Source of the DNA: Hordeum vulgare subsp. vulgare | Taxonomy: Eukaryota > Streptophyta > Magnoliopsida > Poales > Poaceae | DNA: 64,000 nt | Assembly: GCF_904849725.1 (NCBI RefSeq) | Contig: NC_058524.1 | Location: 350,359,823-350,423,822 of the forward strand | Direction of reading: 5' to 3' | Part shown: positions 36,876 to 46,577 of the stretch, one piece after another | Layout: the number at the start of each line of letters is the position of its first letter | Position numbering within the stretch: the stretch's first letter is position 1 | Made by a program: the position numbers and the translations under genes | Notes under the pieces: model-generated | The model's input: the letters and a program-made list of their open reading frames with translations, nothing else | The model's database searches: none | What the model was told of the DNA's origin: nothing

Positions 36876-38039
36876 TATTTTTTAAAGGTAACATGTACAA
36901 TTATTCCACATGTATATTGTTTTGGACGTATTTAAGTGACTATTAGTAATATTCCATATATACATATTTTCATTATTATTTTTACATTGTCTATATTAAG
37001 GGCCCCGGGTTTTGGTTTCTCCCCGGGCCCTCAAAGTCTTAGGACCGGCCCTGGCTCCACCCCAACCGGCCAGCTCAGCCTCGAGCCGTCGTGTCCGCCT
37101 CCGTGCTAGCCTGCTCCGTCTTCCCTAGTATTGATCACATGCTCGAGAGAATTACTACAAGCGCTTACCGCTGATCCACTACATCGACCACGATGGGCAC
37201 GAAGTCAAAGACACGCTGCTCCGCTCCTCACTGGGCGCACTGCTGCTACCCCGTATTCCACACAAGATTTCTATGAAGCAGAATCGGTTCCGATTAAAAA
37301 CAGTAGTAGTGGGGGCTCTATGGTTTCCAACATGAGCAAGCAACGGATTAAGAAGATTTTGGACAAGCGGCTGTTAAAAGTCCTCACCTCCGCTGTCAAG
37401 GAAAAATTTATCTTGCGTAATAATTGGGATCAGCTCCTTGCTGAGTTCGCCATTGCATGCCCATACAGGACGAAAACTCATGGGGAGAAAAATTCTACAT
37501 GCTTTCACGGGATCTAAGTGGCACTTGATGCTACCCACACGGATGTTATTCACATGATGGTCATGGTCCGGGAGACTATTATAAAAGTGGTGTTATGTCA
37601 CTCGTTCGGAGCCCAGTCAACGTCAACAGCACCGCAACCGTTTTGTGTGTCTGCACGGGTTCACAACGCCGCAGCAGACTCGCGTGTCCACGCGAGTGTA
37701 CAAAACTGTGACCGTCTCGCATTCACACTGGTTTTCGATGCTACAATCAACACGGTCGAGTCTACATCATGACTCAGGTGTTGGGCCTCCTTAATTCGAG
37801 CCGCCGTCCCACGACCTGGTCTATATCAAATATGACAGATATCTTTTGACGTTCACTCATGGAAAAATACCGGGTGCTATGCACTCTATTTATTTATCAG
37901 TACATTTTAAAATTATTTTAAGGATAACTACTTTGTCCTATGTTATTTCTTTTACGCAGGACAATTATTCATTACAAAAGTGGCGTCATATTACGAGTAT
38001 GAAGCTCGTCTCAATCAACAACACGGGCGACTCACCATC

Positions 38040-38310
38040 CACGTCGGTTTACAATGACGTGGCTAACTCTTATGTCCGCGCAACCAAGACGACTTACAAT
38101 AACACGGCTAACTCTCATGTCCGCGCAAACCAAGATGGCTTATAATGACGTGACCAACTCTCATGTCCGTGCAAACCGAAGACGGCTTACAATGACACGG
38201 CCAACTCTCATGTCCGTCCAAACCAAGACGGCTTGCAATGATGCGGCCAACTCTCACACCCGCATGATCAAGGAGGCTTACAACATCACGGCCGATGCTC
38301 GAGTCCGCAC
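38040..38310 (+). repeat. 46-bp tandem repeat, about 6 copies
   Basis: Copies of a unit containing AACTCTCATGTCCGCGCAAA recur at 38064, 38110, 38156, 38203, 38249 and about 38294 (spacing 45-47 bp). Because 46 is not a multiple of three, the frame rotates between copies, so this is not a protein repeat. Confidence 0.88.
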
Positions 38311-38347
38311 CAAATCGCCAGACAACTCTCGCATTCAACTAAACCCA

Positions 38348-38672
38348 CCGGTGTAGTGCTCGCGTATACGAAGCCGCCCAACGGACGGATGTAAGACGCC
38401 GCCCTCGCGGTTTGGACGACATCAATCCGTCGGTGTAGTGCTCGCTTATATGAGCCGCACAATAGAGACACACAAGCCTCTGTCCCCACGGTACAATCTA
38501 CATCAACAAATTGGTGCAGTGCTCGCCTGTACGAGACGACCAACAGACGTGTGCAAGCCACCGTCCCTACGGTCAGTTTCTCCATCAACATATCAGTGTA
38601 GGTGGTCGCCTATACGAGCCGCCCAATGGACGCATGCAAGCTGCCTCTGTGGTGCATCTCCCCCAACAACAT
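38348..38672 (+). repeat. 81-bp tandem repeat, 4 diverged copies
   Basis: GGTGTAGTGCTCGC-type starts lie at 38350, 38432, 38512 and 38594, each followed by a CGAGCCGCCCAA-like block and a CACGGT-like block. Spacing is 80-82 bp. Confidence 0.8.
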
Positions 38673-39087
38673 TGTCGCAAAGGGAAAATGGCATTCATGT
38701 CTTACACAACGTCATCAAAACACGGACCAGATCTAAGTTGCGGCGGATTGTTCAATGGATCGGCGCATTTGCCAATATTATATACGTCAACAAATCAAGA
38801 GAAACAGGAGGGCTTGTCATGAAGAAAACATCACTCGTGGAGCTACAATTTCAGCCGCCATCGATGAGCCAGGAGAGCCGGACCACCCGAGAATTAAGCA
38901 CGGATCAAAAATCCATCATCAACTGTCAAACCTTATGCTAGCTTATGCCACAATCAAGTATGGAGAGTCTCGAGCCGCCTCCTTGACTCAACTTAAGACT
39001 CGGGGGCTACACAGACATGGCTTGCCAGATCCAACTAGTCTGAATCATTCAAGAACCCCGGGTCATTGCAGGGAAGATAACCCGAGG

Positions 39088-39312
39088 CATTTTAAAGTCG
39101 CTCAAGAGGACGAGTCGCCATGATGCGCCGTTCAAACATGGGTGCCCTGCTTCATTGGCAGCCATTTTAAAGTCGCTCAAGAGGACGAGTCACCATGATG
39201 CGTCGTTCAAACATGGGTGCCCCTGCTTCATTGGCATACATTTTAAAGTCGCCCAAGAGGACGAGTCGCCATGATGCGCAGTTCAAACATGGGTGCCTGG
39301 CTTAATGGCAAA
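39088..39312 (+). repeat. 75-bp tandem repeat, 3 copies
   Basis: CATTTTAAAGTCGCTCAAGA starts at 39088, 39163 and 39239. The copies are close to identical and share GAGGACGAGTCGCCATGATG. Confidence 0.88.
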
Positions 39313-39815
39313 AATTCATGGTTAAACCTGCTTGTCTGCGTGATGCTACTCCGAACCCCGTGTACTCTGTTTCATGATAAGTCAATCCATATGGACCCTA
39401 AACTTATCCGGGTTAAAACATCGATTGGTCGTGAGTGTTGGCTTACAGAAAGCGAGGATACTCCATGTGCCATTAAGCCGCCTTCTTGGTCAAACATGCC
39501 TGTCTGCATGATGCTACTCCGAACCCCGTGTACTCTCAATATGTCAATCCAGTTGGACCCTGAACTATCCAGGTTAAAGCATCGATTGGTCGTGAGTGCC
39601 GGCTTACAGAAAGCAAGGATATTCCATGGGCTATTAAGCCGCCTTCTTTGAAACTTGGTTAAACTTGCCTGTCTGCATGATGCTACTCCGAACCCCGTGT
39701 ACTCTCGATAAGTCATCCATTTGGCCCTGGCTTCTAGGTTAAAACATTGGTTGGGTAGTGAGGGCTGGCTTACAGAGAGCGAGGATAAACCAGTGGCTAT
39801 CAAGCTAGTTTCATT
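39313..39815 (+). repeat. 168-bp tandem repeat, 3 copies
   Basis: GATGCTACTCCGAACCCCGT lies at 39342, 39510 and 39679. The units also share GGTTAAAACATCGATTGGTC and GGCTTACAGAAAGCGAGGAT. Confidence 0.88.
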
Positions 39816-40322
39816 GAAGTAAGATTCAAGTCTCATATACCAGCACTATTCTGTCATATACATGCATCATCTTGCATTGCATCATGCATCATACATACAT
39901 ATCATGTCGGTCTTCAAACCAGGTCAAAGCATAAATTCTTGCAGGTGCCAATAAATCTTTGAATAGCCAATTTGGCTGGATTTTCATCATGGTTTATCGT
40001 AACCAGTGTTAAATGATTGGGGTTTTTAAAACCAGCTTGGAAGAATTGACTATTGTCGAAGAGCTGCCCTATCACATATAATGTCGGGTCATCTTTTTTA
40101 CCGGCTCTTGGATTTCTTCAAACTTGTGCTCTGTAGGAAACTACAACACTTATGGATTTTTCAAACATATGGATTTCTCAAGGATATATTTGCCGGGTTA
40201 CATTGCAACCACGGTCAAGGATTTCTTTCATCACAAAGGCATCATCAGCTCACAGTGTGGATATGATTTTATTCTACAATGAAAGGAATAGTCCCTAGTC
40301 TCTGCAGGCACACGACCCTACA

Positions 40323-40854
40323 CTTGGGGGCTACATTATTCAAATCAATATTACATCAAAGTATGAAAGTCCCATGTCGCTTCAAGCATCCACCATGACA
40401 CTTGGGGGCTAATGCAATCCTCTTTTCAAATCATCACATCATCAAAAGACCCGGCTAGAGGTCCTTTTTATTCAAGTATGGATTCAAGGAAGAACCGGCT
40501 CATCATTTTTATCATGACCCGGTCCTTGGGGGCTACACATTGCTGCTCAAGTTTCCATCATCAGATTTACAAAGTCCTTGCTCATTATTGCATAATGACC
40601 CGACCCTTGGGGGCTACATCATATGATGTTTTATTTTCAAAGTAGAAGAACGTGGAAGTCCCGAGTCACCGCAAGCAATCGACCCGTCACTTGGTGGCAA
40701 CACTATTCAGATCATAATTTCTAAAGTACCAGGTTGCCGCACGCAAGATAATCCGGCACTTGAGGGCTACAACACTAAGTTGTTCCACAGATCATGAGGT
40801 TCAAATTGAAGACCCGACCCATCACACACTGATGACCCGACCCTTGGGGGCTAC
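40323..40854 (+). repeat. Array of seven PPT-like CTTGGGGGCTAC motifs
   Basis: The motif occurs at 40323, 40401, 40525, 40606, 40690 (CTTGGTGGCAAC), 40759 (CTTGAGGGCTAC) and 40843, usually after GACCCG. It resembles the polypurine tract just before a 3' LTR; E's own final PPT, CTGGGGCCTAA, is at 41321-41331. The spacing is irregular (69-124 bp), so this is a degenerate tandem array. Confidence 0.78.
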
Positions 40855-41331
40855 AGGTAATATGGATATATCAAAAAATTGAAGAGAACATTTCATTTTG
40901 TCATGGAGGTGAACTATTGGGAGACCGGTTCAACATCACACGGATTTCTTTATCCCCACTAATTCGATATAGTCAATTGGAGTTCAGTTGTTGACGGGGA
41001 ACTACCAATAATCATGACCCGCCATTGTCAATCATAACATGTCGAAGCAAGAGAAGCTGGTTCAACATTGTGTGGATTTCTAATTCCCCAATTTTTCATC
41101 AAGCCAAAATATTGGAGGCCGACTCAATGGCATATGTATTTTATTGCATAGGACACATACCAACAAGACGATCGTGAAGACGTCTCGTTATTATGAAGAA
41201 GAAACCGGGATTTTTCAAGGAGCCACTTCAGTGAATCAAGCCGGCCAGAGGAGCAAGCCATCCCTTAACATATTTATTATTCTTATTTCAGGAGCTTACC
41301 ATGAATAAATTCAAACTAACCTGGGGCCTAA

Positions 41332-41415
41332 TGTTGGGGATATACCCCGCAGTGTAACCCGGCTTGAAGTATGACCTGCCAAGGACTTGGCGACTCACAA
41401 GTGACCCGGCGGGCG
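41332..41415 (+). repeat. First 84 bp of E's 3' LTR (plus strand)
   Basis: TGTTGGGGATATACCCCGCA onward, right after a PPT-like stretch. The part from CCAAGGACTTGGCGACTCAC matches the start of the minus-strand LTR at 43425-43390. It ends abruptly where the inverted leader begins. Confidence 0.7.
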
Positions 41416-41471
41416 AATAAATAGAGTGCATAAATAAATAGAGTGGATAAATAAATAGAGTGGATAGCACC
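41415..41471. repeat. 19-bp tandem repeat at the join of E's inverted halves
   Basis: Three copies of AATAAATAGAGTG(C/G)ATA in a row. The left arm has a single copy in inverse orientation at 37881-37898. It lies exactly between the 3' LTR start and the inverted leader. Confidence 0.8.
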
Positions 41472-42832
41472 TGGTATTTTTCCATGAGTGAACGTCAAAA
41501 GATATCTGTCATATTTGATATAGACCAAGCCGTGGGACGGCGGCTCGAATCAAGCCGGCCCAACACCGGGGTCATGATGTAGACTCGACCGTGTTGATTG
41601 TAGCATCAAAAACCAGTGTGAATGCGAGCCGGTCACAGCGTTGTCGGCTGCGGTGTTGTCAACCCATGCGGACACACGAAACGGCTGCAGCTCGGTTGAC
41701 GTTGACCGGGCTCCGAACTAGTGACATAACACCACTTTTGTAATAGTCTCCCGGACCATGACCATCATGTGAATAGCATCCGTGTGGGTAGAATCAAGTG
41801 CCACTTAGATCCCGTGAAAGCATCTAGAATTTTTCTCCCCACGAGTTTTGGTCCTGTACGGGCATGCAATGGCGAACTCAGCAAGGAGCTGATCCCAATT
41901 ATTACGCACGATAAATTTTTCCTTGACCGCGGAGGTGAGGACTTTTAACAACCGCTTGACAAAATCTTCTTAATCCATTGCTTGCTCATGTTGGAAACCA
42001 TAGATCCCCCACTACTACTGTTTTTAATCAGAACCGATTCTGCTTCATAGAAATCTTGTGTGGAATACGGGGTAGCAGCGGTGCACCCAGTGAGGAGCAG
42101 ACTAGCGTGTCTTTGACTTCGTGCCCATCATGGTCGATGTATTGGCTCAGCGGTAAGCGCTTGTAGTAATTCTCTCGAGCATGTGCTCAATACTAGGGAA
42201 GACGGAACAGGGTAGCACGGAGGCGGACACGACAGCTCGAGGCTGAGCCGGTCGGTCGGGGTGGAGCGAGCGAAGCTGGGCAGAGCCGGCCTAGGCGTGG
42301 AGCAGCAAGCGTGGTTGAGGTAAGTGAGGAAACGAAGGCTCTGCCTTGCCGCAGAGCAGCGCACGGAGATGAGGCAACGCTGGTGCGACTGGGTGGAGAT
42401 GGCGGAGCAGCCAGCGTACTGCCGCGGCGGAACGGGTCTGCACGCGATGATGCTAGGACACACCGACTTGGACATGAGGCGATCAAGGCCGGTTTGGACG
42501 CTGCGACGCAAGACGAGGGCAATTCTGGCTTGCAGCAGCAAAGGCAGGCGCGAGTTGAGGCAAAGTCACAGCAACTCGGCCGCAAGGCGGCCAAGGCCGG
42601 CTCAGACGCAGCGACACGACGTGAGGTGAAGTCGTGGCGACTCGGCGCCTGGCTTGGAACTAGTGGTCGATCTATTTTTGATCATGGTCTTCTCCTTGTC
42701 TTTCATGGTAGCGTCATGTGATCTTCTACACTGGCTCTTTTTCATCCTACACACTGCAATATTTTTGATCCCTGAAGAGATCCCTCGAAAAACTCAATAC
42801 CACCGTGCGATCGGCCCCACGGTGGGCGCCAA
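41472..42832 (-). other. E right-arm leader (inverted copy)
   Basis: The inverse of the left-arm leader without the hAT insertion. It includes the primer site at 42832-42814. Open frames at 42128-42629 on both strands arise from GC-rich sequence and lack domains. Confidence 0.75.
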
Positions 42833-42833
42833 C

Positions 42834-43439
42834 TGTCGTGGTTTTGTCACGGCAAATGTCCTCGTACAAGGACTTAGATGTGAGGCCATCGCAACCATGT
42901 GGCGGCTTTAGAGGGGTTGGTCGGAATCGAGAGACGCGGGTTTACCCAGGTTCGGCCCCTCCGATGGAGGTAAAAGCCTACGTCCTGCTTGTGTTTCATT
43001 AATGAAGATGATGATCTGGATTACAAGGATGCAGACTCGGCACCTCTAATTTCGTGGGTGTCTAGTCTGTCTATCTCATGATTTGTCTTGTATAGACCTA
43101 TGTTGTGAATCTATTGCCTCTTAGGGGGCCTTACCCCTCCTTATATAGGTGGAAGGGGTAGGTTTACATGTAGAGTCCTACTAGGAGTAGGAATAGGACT
43201 AGTCTCTCTTGAATCCTAATCCGGGTCTTGTTTCCTTTGTGAGGGAGTCTCTCCTCTTCTTGGGCCTTCTCTTGTGAGCCGGCCATCCCGGCCTCTCTAT
43301 GAGCCGCCTTATGCCAGGGTGTACGCCGGGCCTTGGGCCTTCGTCATTTATCTAAGTCGCCTGTGGGATCAAGTACGAGTTGCCCACCGGGTCACTTCCG
43401 AGTCGCTGGTGAGTCGCGAAGTCCTTGGTGGGTCGTACT
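42834..43439 (-). repeat. Right-hand LTR of E (minus strand)
   Basis: 606 bp, ending CCACGACA before the primer site. It lacks the first 30-odd bases (TGTTGGGGATATACC...) and begins at about AGTACGACCCACCAAGG. The TATA box CCTATATAAGG is at 43147-43137 (minus). Confidence 0.75.
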
Positions 43440-44041
43440 GGAACCGAGGTGGAAGAAGGGTTTGGTGTCTTTTATAGACACATGGGCCAGGGTTAGCTAA
43501 TTAGGGCGTTTTCGGACCCTCCGATCTCGATCGGACGCTCCGGAAACGACCTAGGGTTAGGTTAGGCCATGTAGAGTGGCTTAGGCGGGGATGAGAGGGA
43601 AATAGTGTGGCGCGGCAATGCGATTTAAAATGTGATAAACGTACGATGAATAACCGAAGACGGTGCCGCTATGGATGACCGTTGGGGTACCAGACGGATT
43701 CCGATTGTGACGAAAATTTGCAGGCGGCCTATCTACATCTAAATAAGACCACACGCCAAGTTTCATTCCAATCCAAGAAAGTTTTATACACACTTCTAAA
43801 AACAAGGTTTTGACGATGTCGCGGGCGCGTGTGGGTGTGTCGGGCTCAAAACGGGCAACGACAAGAACGGAGAGAACCGACAACTAATAATGGATGCAAC
43901 TTTTGGAAACTAGCGGCAACGGAGTGACGTTGCAAAGCGGATGATGCTCATGATGTGATGATGATGCGACAAATAAAATAAACACACGCCTGCAATAGAA
44001 AAGAGGGGAATCTTCTGGAGCGTCGGTCTCGGGCTGTGACA
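43440..44041 (-). repeat. 3' LTR of C, piece 3 (LTR start)
   Basis: Matches 50893-51495. The LTR begins at 44041 (minus) with TGTCACAGCCCGAGACCG. A TATA box (TATAAAAG, minus) lies at 43476-43469, with the equivalent at 50929-50922 in the 5' LTR. Confidence 0.88.
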
Positions 44042-46562
44042 ACTCTCCTACACTACAAGAGGATCTCGACCCGAGATCCAAGAATGTAAGGGGAAGAGAA
44101 AGAGCAAGAGCAATAGGTAAAACTTAGCCGCTTCTTAGACAACGAGAGAAACCAACGATCCTTGAAGGTTGCAAAGAGATGAAGAATGATATGAGAAAGA
44201 AGCAAGAATTAACACAAAATTTCGGCAGGAGTTCGGTAGTAAAAAAGGACAAAATTTGATAAGATAGAAAGAACTAGACAAGATTCACAACAAACAACTA
44301 AATTGATAAGCAAGGGAACAATGTGACCTTGAAAACAGAAAATGATAGGTTGGAGAGAGCAACATCACAAGGCCTCCGTTACAAGAATAGAACTATATAT
44401 TGGCAAGAAAAGAAGGAAGAAGAAAATGAGAACTACTACCACAAGAATCTTGAAGAACATCTTGACAACGAAGAGATCTTGAGCCGCCTAAGAGAAAACT
44501 GAACAAGGCACTGGGATGATGGAGGGACGAATGAAGAGACAACAATTGAGAAGAACTTGAGAACTAAAGCTGAAAGCTGAGAACGAAGGAATCTTCTAAA
44601 ATGATGGCCTTCGGAGGATCAAGAATGAAAACAGCTCAAAAATGCATGGGATAGCAAGAAATAGATTCTCATGATTGGGAATAATTCAAGATGTTGCCAC
44701 AAAGCTGAAATGACAGGAAAATGCACCAAGATTTGAGAGAAACACTCATTCGGTCTTCCATGCTGAACAAGATGAGGAGAACACTACCAAGAATTAATGA
44801 GACACTCCGGAATAAGAACAAAGAAAAGTTGAGCCAATCACGAAAATAAATTTGAAGTGATCTTGAAGAAGGAATATGACTGATGAAATTCATACTTACG
44901 TCATAGTTGAAAAGAATTAGATATCTCCGAAAAGAACAGCCAGGAAAGATCCTGGGAAAACCTGTGGGTTAGGGCCCACTCAAAAGAAACCACTGTTCAA
45001 AAGATTGCTCAAAAAGAGAGATATTGCACCAGTATAAAGAAAACTTGATGAGGTTAACACCTCGAAATAATAGAAAGAAATGAAAACAAGAAACTCTGAG
45101 ATATCTTGAACACTCCGGATAGAACATAGATGGATGATCAGATGTGAGAGACTTGAATAAGAATTTTTAACATGGGAAAGAATTTGAAGGATGAAAAGGA
45201 TATGATGACACGGATAAATGAATTGAATTCACCGGAAAAGACAACAAGAATGAATAAAGATGTACATGAAGCTCCTGACAATATTCACAATGAATCACCG
45301 GATAGGACACGGAAGAAAAAATAGCGGAAGTAACAATTAAAAGAAGACACTTGGATGAAAAATTGAATCACTGATGAAAAGGGTGGGAGGGCGGGGAAAA
45401 CAAAGACAATTTGGGATGGATGAGAAAAAACTCTGGAAAGAAATGAGAGAATGATCTTGCAAAATTGGAGAGGATTGAATTAACTTGAAGAGAAGCACAC
45501 CGATTGGAAAAGAATTGATATGACGACTCGGGTTGAGATGAATTGACAAGACAACTTGATTTGAGCAAAAGAATTAGAATTCGCATAAAAATATGAGAAC
45601 GCCTCTTGGAATGATATGAATTCGCCATTTGACATCGAAGCAACTTGAATTACCATACTCCAACAAAAGAAAGGGTGAGGCTTACGAAACAAGCCGGAAC
45701 AATTCATGAGAGAGATTTCGTCCGATATTTTCGTGGATAGGATCGCACGGGCTCGATCCTTACAGTAGCCATCATGTACAAGGTAGTGCACACGACATAC
45801 GAAGCGTCCCCGAGTCATAGCAAGCTACAAGGACTCTTTGAGACACAACGAGAACCGCTGTAGGACGACCGTGAACAAACGAATCCACTAGATGTCGAAC
45901 CCGAACCTAACATCATGCATTTGTTGGAAGATTGTCTTATAAGTAACTACTTGAATTCCCACCTAAGAGCTCCCAAAATTTCTGGTCATGCAATCTAGCC
46001 CACGGATACAAGGAGTAATATATCACTCAACTCCTATACTAGTCAGTCCAGTGTATCACATCCGGCAACACATAACCAGAGATCTCGGAAACTCATCTAT
46101 CTCACACACTCGTAATCACAATGATACTAAGTATGGCGATACATAGAAACTCTCTGCACCAATACTGGGGAAGCCAGACTCCTCTCGTCACTACTAGTAT
46201 TGAAGCAATTTCCAATATCCTTCGTCCTGAGATACTAAGAAATCTGAATGATAACGATGTGCTCGAGAATCCCCTGGAGCTCAACTCCTCGGAAGAAATC
46301 AAGTAAGAGAGGAGGCACCAAGACAGAACTCCGTCACATCGACATCATGTAGATTCCAAAAATATCCGTGTGCTCCTAAAACATTTTGAGTGAGAAGAGG
46401 AGTAGAATTAAAATTATTACGTCAGGATTCCTCACCAGAGCATAGAAGAGGAGAAAAAAGAATCCTACCCTCCGATATATAACTAGACTCAAAGTAGTTT
46501 TTTTTTCACTAGACTCGACTCAGCCAAGTTCGATCAATCAAGGGGGCTCCTAGGTCGGTACT
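44042..46562 (-). other. Internal domain of C: leader, purine-biased filler and PPT, no coding genes
   Basis: 46562-45945 (minus) is homologous to A's leader 12065-12650. 44042-44079 matches A's PPT and dyad. Between them, 44080-45940 is strikingly A/G-rich on the plus strand, with diverged short repeats around CTCCGGA(A/T)A-GAAC (for example near 44805, 45112, 45230 and 45295). No gag, protease, RT or integrase motif is present in any frame; the longest ORFs are about 110 codons and low-complexity. Confidence 0.75.
44061..44079. promoter_or_regulatory. Dyad next to C's PPT, shared with element A
   Basis: GGATCTCG, ACC, CGAGATCC: 8-bp perfect arms with a 3-nt loop, about 20 bp from the 3' LTR start. 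The equivalent in A is 17321-17337 with 7-bp arms. Confidence 0.6.
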
Positions 46563-46575
46563 GCCCTGATACCAA
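46563..46575 (-). promoter_or_regulatory. Primer-binding site of element C (tRNA-iMet)
   Basis: The minus strand reads TTGGTATCAGGGC, two bases after the LTR end, as in element A. Confidence 0.82.
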
Positions 46576-46577
46576 CT

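Larger units (their letters stand above)
35425..37053. mobile_element. Element F: hAT-superfamily DNA transposon derivative
   Basis: 1629 bp with terminal inverted repeats CAGGCCCGGCCCTGAG / CAGGGCCGGTCCTAAG and a perfect 8-bp target duplication gctccacc (35417-35424, 37054-37061), both hallmarks of hAT. The inverse arm of E has the empty site. Remnants of a transposase are visible: an acidic N-terminal stretch at about 36360-36500 and a C-terminal hAT-dimerisation-like stretch at about 36760-36875 (LRLNGLTTLCI, IDLIINDFASRNA). The middle of the transposase is absent, so it is a deletion derivative. Confidence 0.92.
34875..37898 (+). other. E left-arm leader and unknown ORF remnant, split by hAT F
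   Basis: Without F (35425-37053) this is about 1.4 kb, the inverse of 41446-42813. GC-rich frames at 34934-35424 share no domain that I recognise. 37131-37517 encodes 128 residues in the left arm (MSKQRIKKILDKRLLKVLTS and onward), but the matching stretch of the right arm is interrupted. It might be a gag remnant of the family. I do not assign a function. Confidence 0.5.
34542..43439. mobile_element. Element E: rearranged retrotransposon with head-to-head inverted arms
   Basis: Plus-strand part: end of a 5' LTR (34542-34854), primer site, leader (interrupted by hAT F), tandem-repeat centre, PPT-like motif and the first 80-odd bases of a 3' LTR (41332-41415, TGTTGGGGATATACCCC). This joins an inverted 5' part: leader 41472-42832, primer site and LTR 42834-43439 on the minus strand. 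The arms (34542-37898 without F, and 43147-41446) are near-identical, about 1.7 kb each. No gag or pol domain is recognised. 384 bp of the host LTR (50509-50892 in the other copy) are missing at the site, and no target duplication is seen. Confidence 0.75.

Noticed and set aside
36340..36880. A host zinc-finger/hAT-dimerisation protein gene
   Set aside because: The fragments lie between hAT terminal inverted repeats with an 8-bp target duplication and are interrupted. They are remnants of a transposase.
37131..37517. 128-codon ORF in E's left arm as a functional gene
   Set aside because: The inverse copy in the right arm is broken by indels and stops and I recognise no domain. At most it is a gag remnant.
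38040..38310. Regular 46-bp repeats considered as a CRISPR-like array
   Set aside because: The units are contiguous minisatellite copies without unique spacers, inside a plant retrotransposon.
34542..43439. Element E as a foldback or Mutator-type DNA transposon with long terminal inverted repeats
   Set aside because: The arms contain an LTR end followed by a primer-binding site, and a 3' LTR start with a PPT is present inside. No target duplication flanks the arms.
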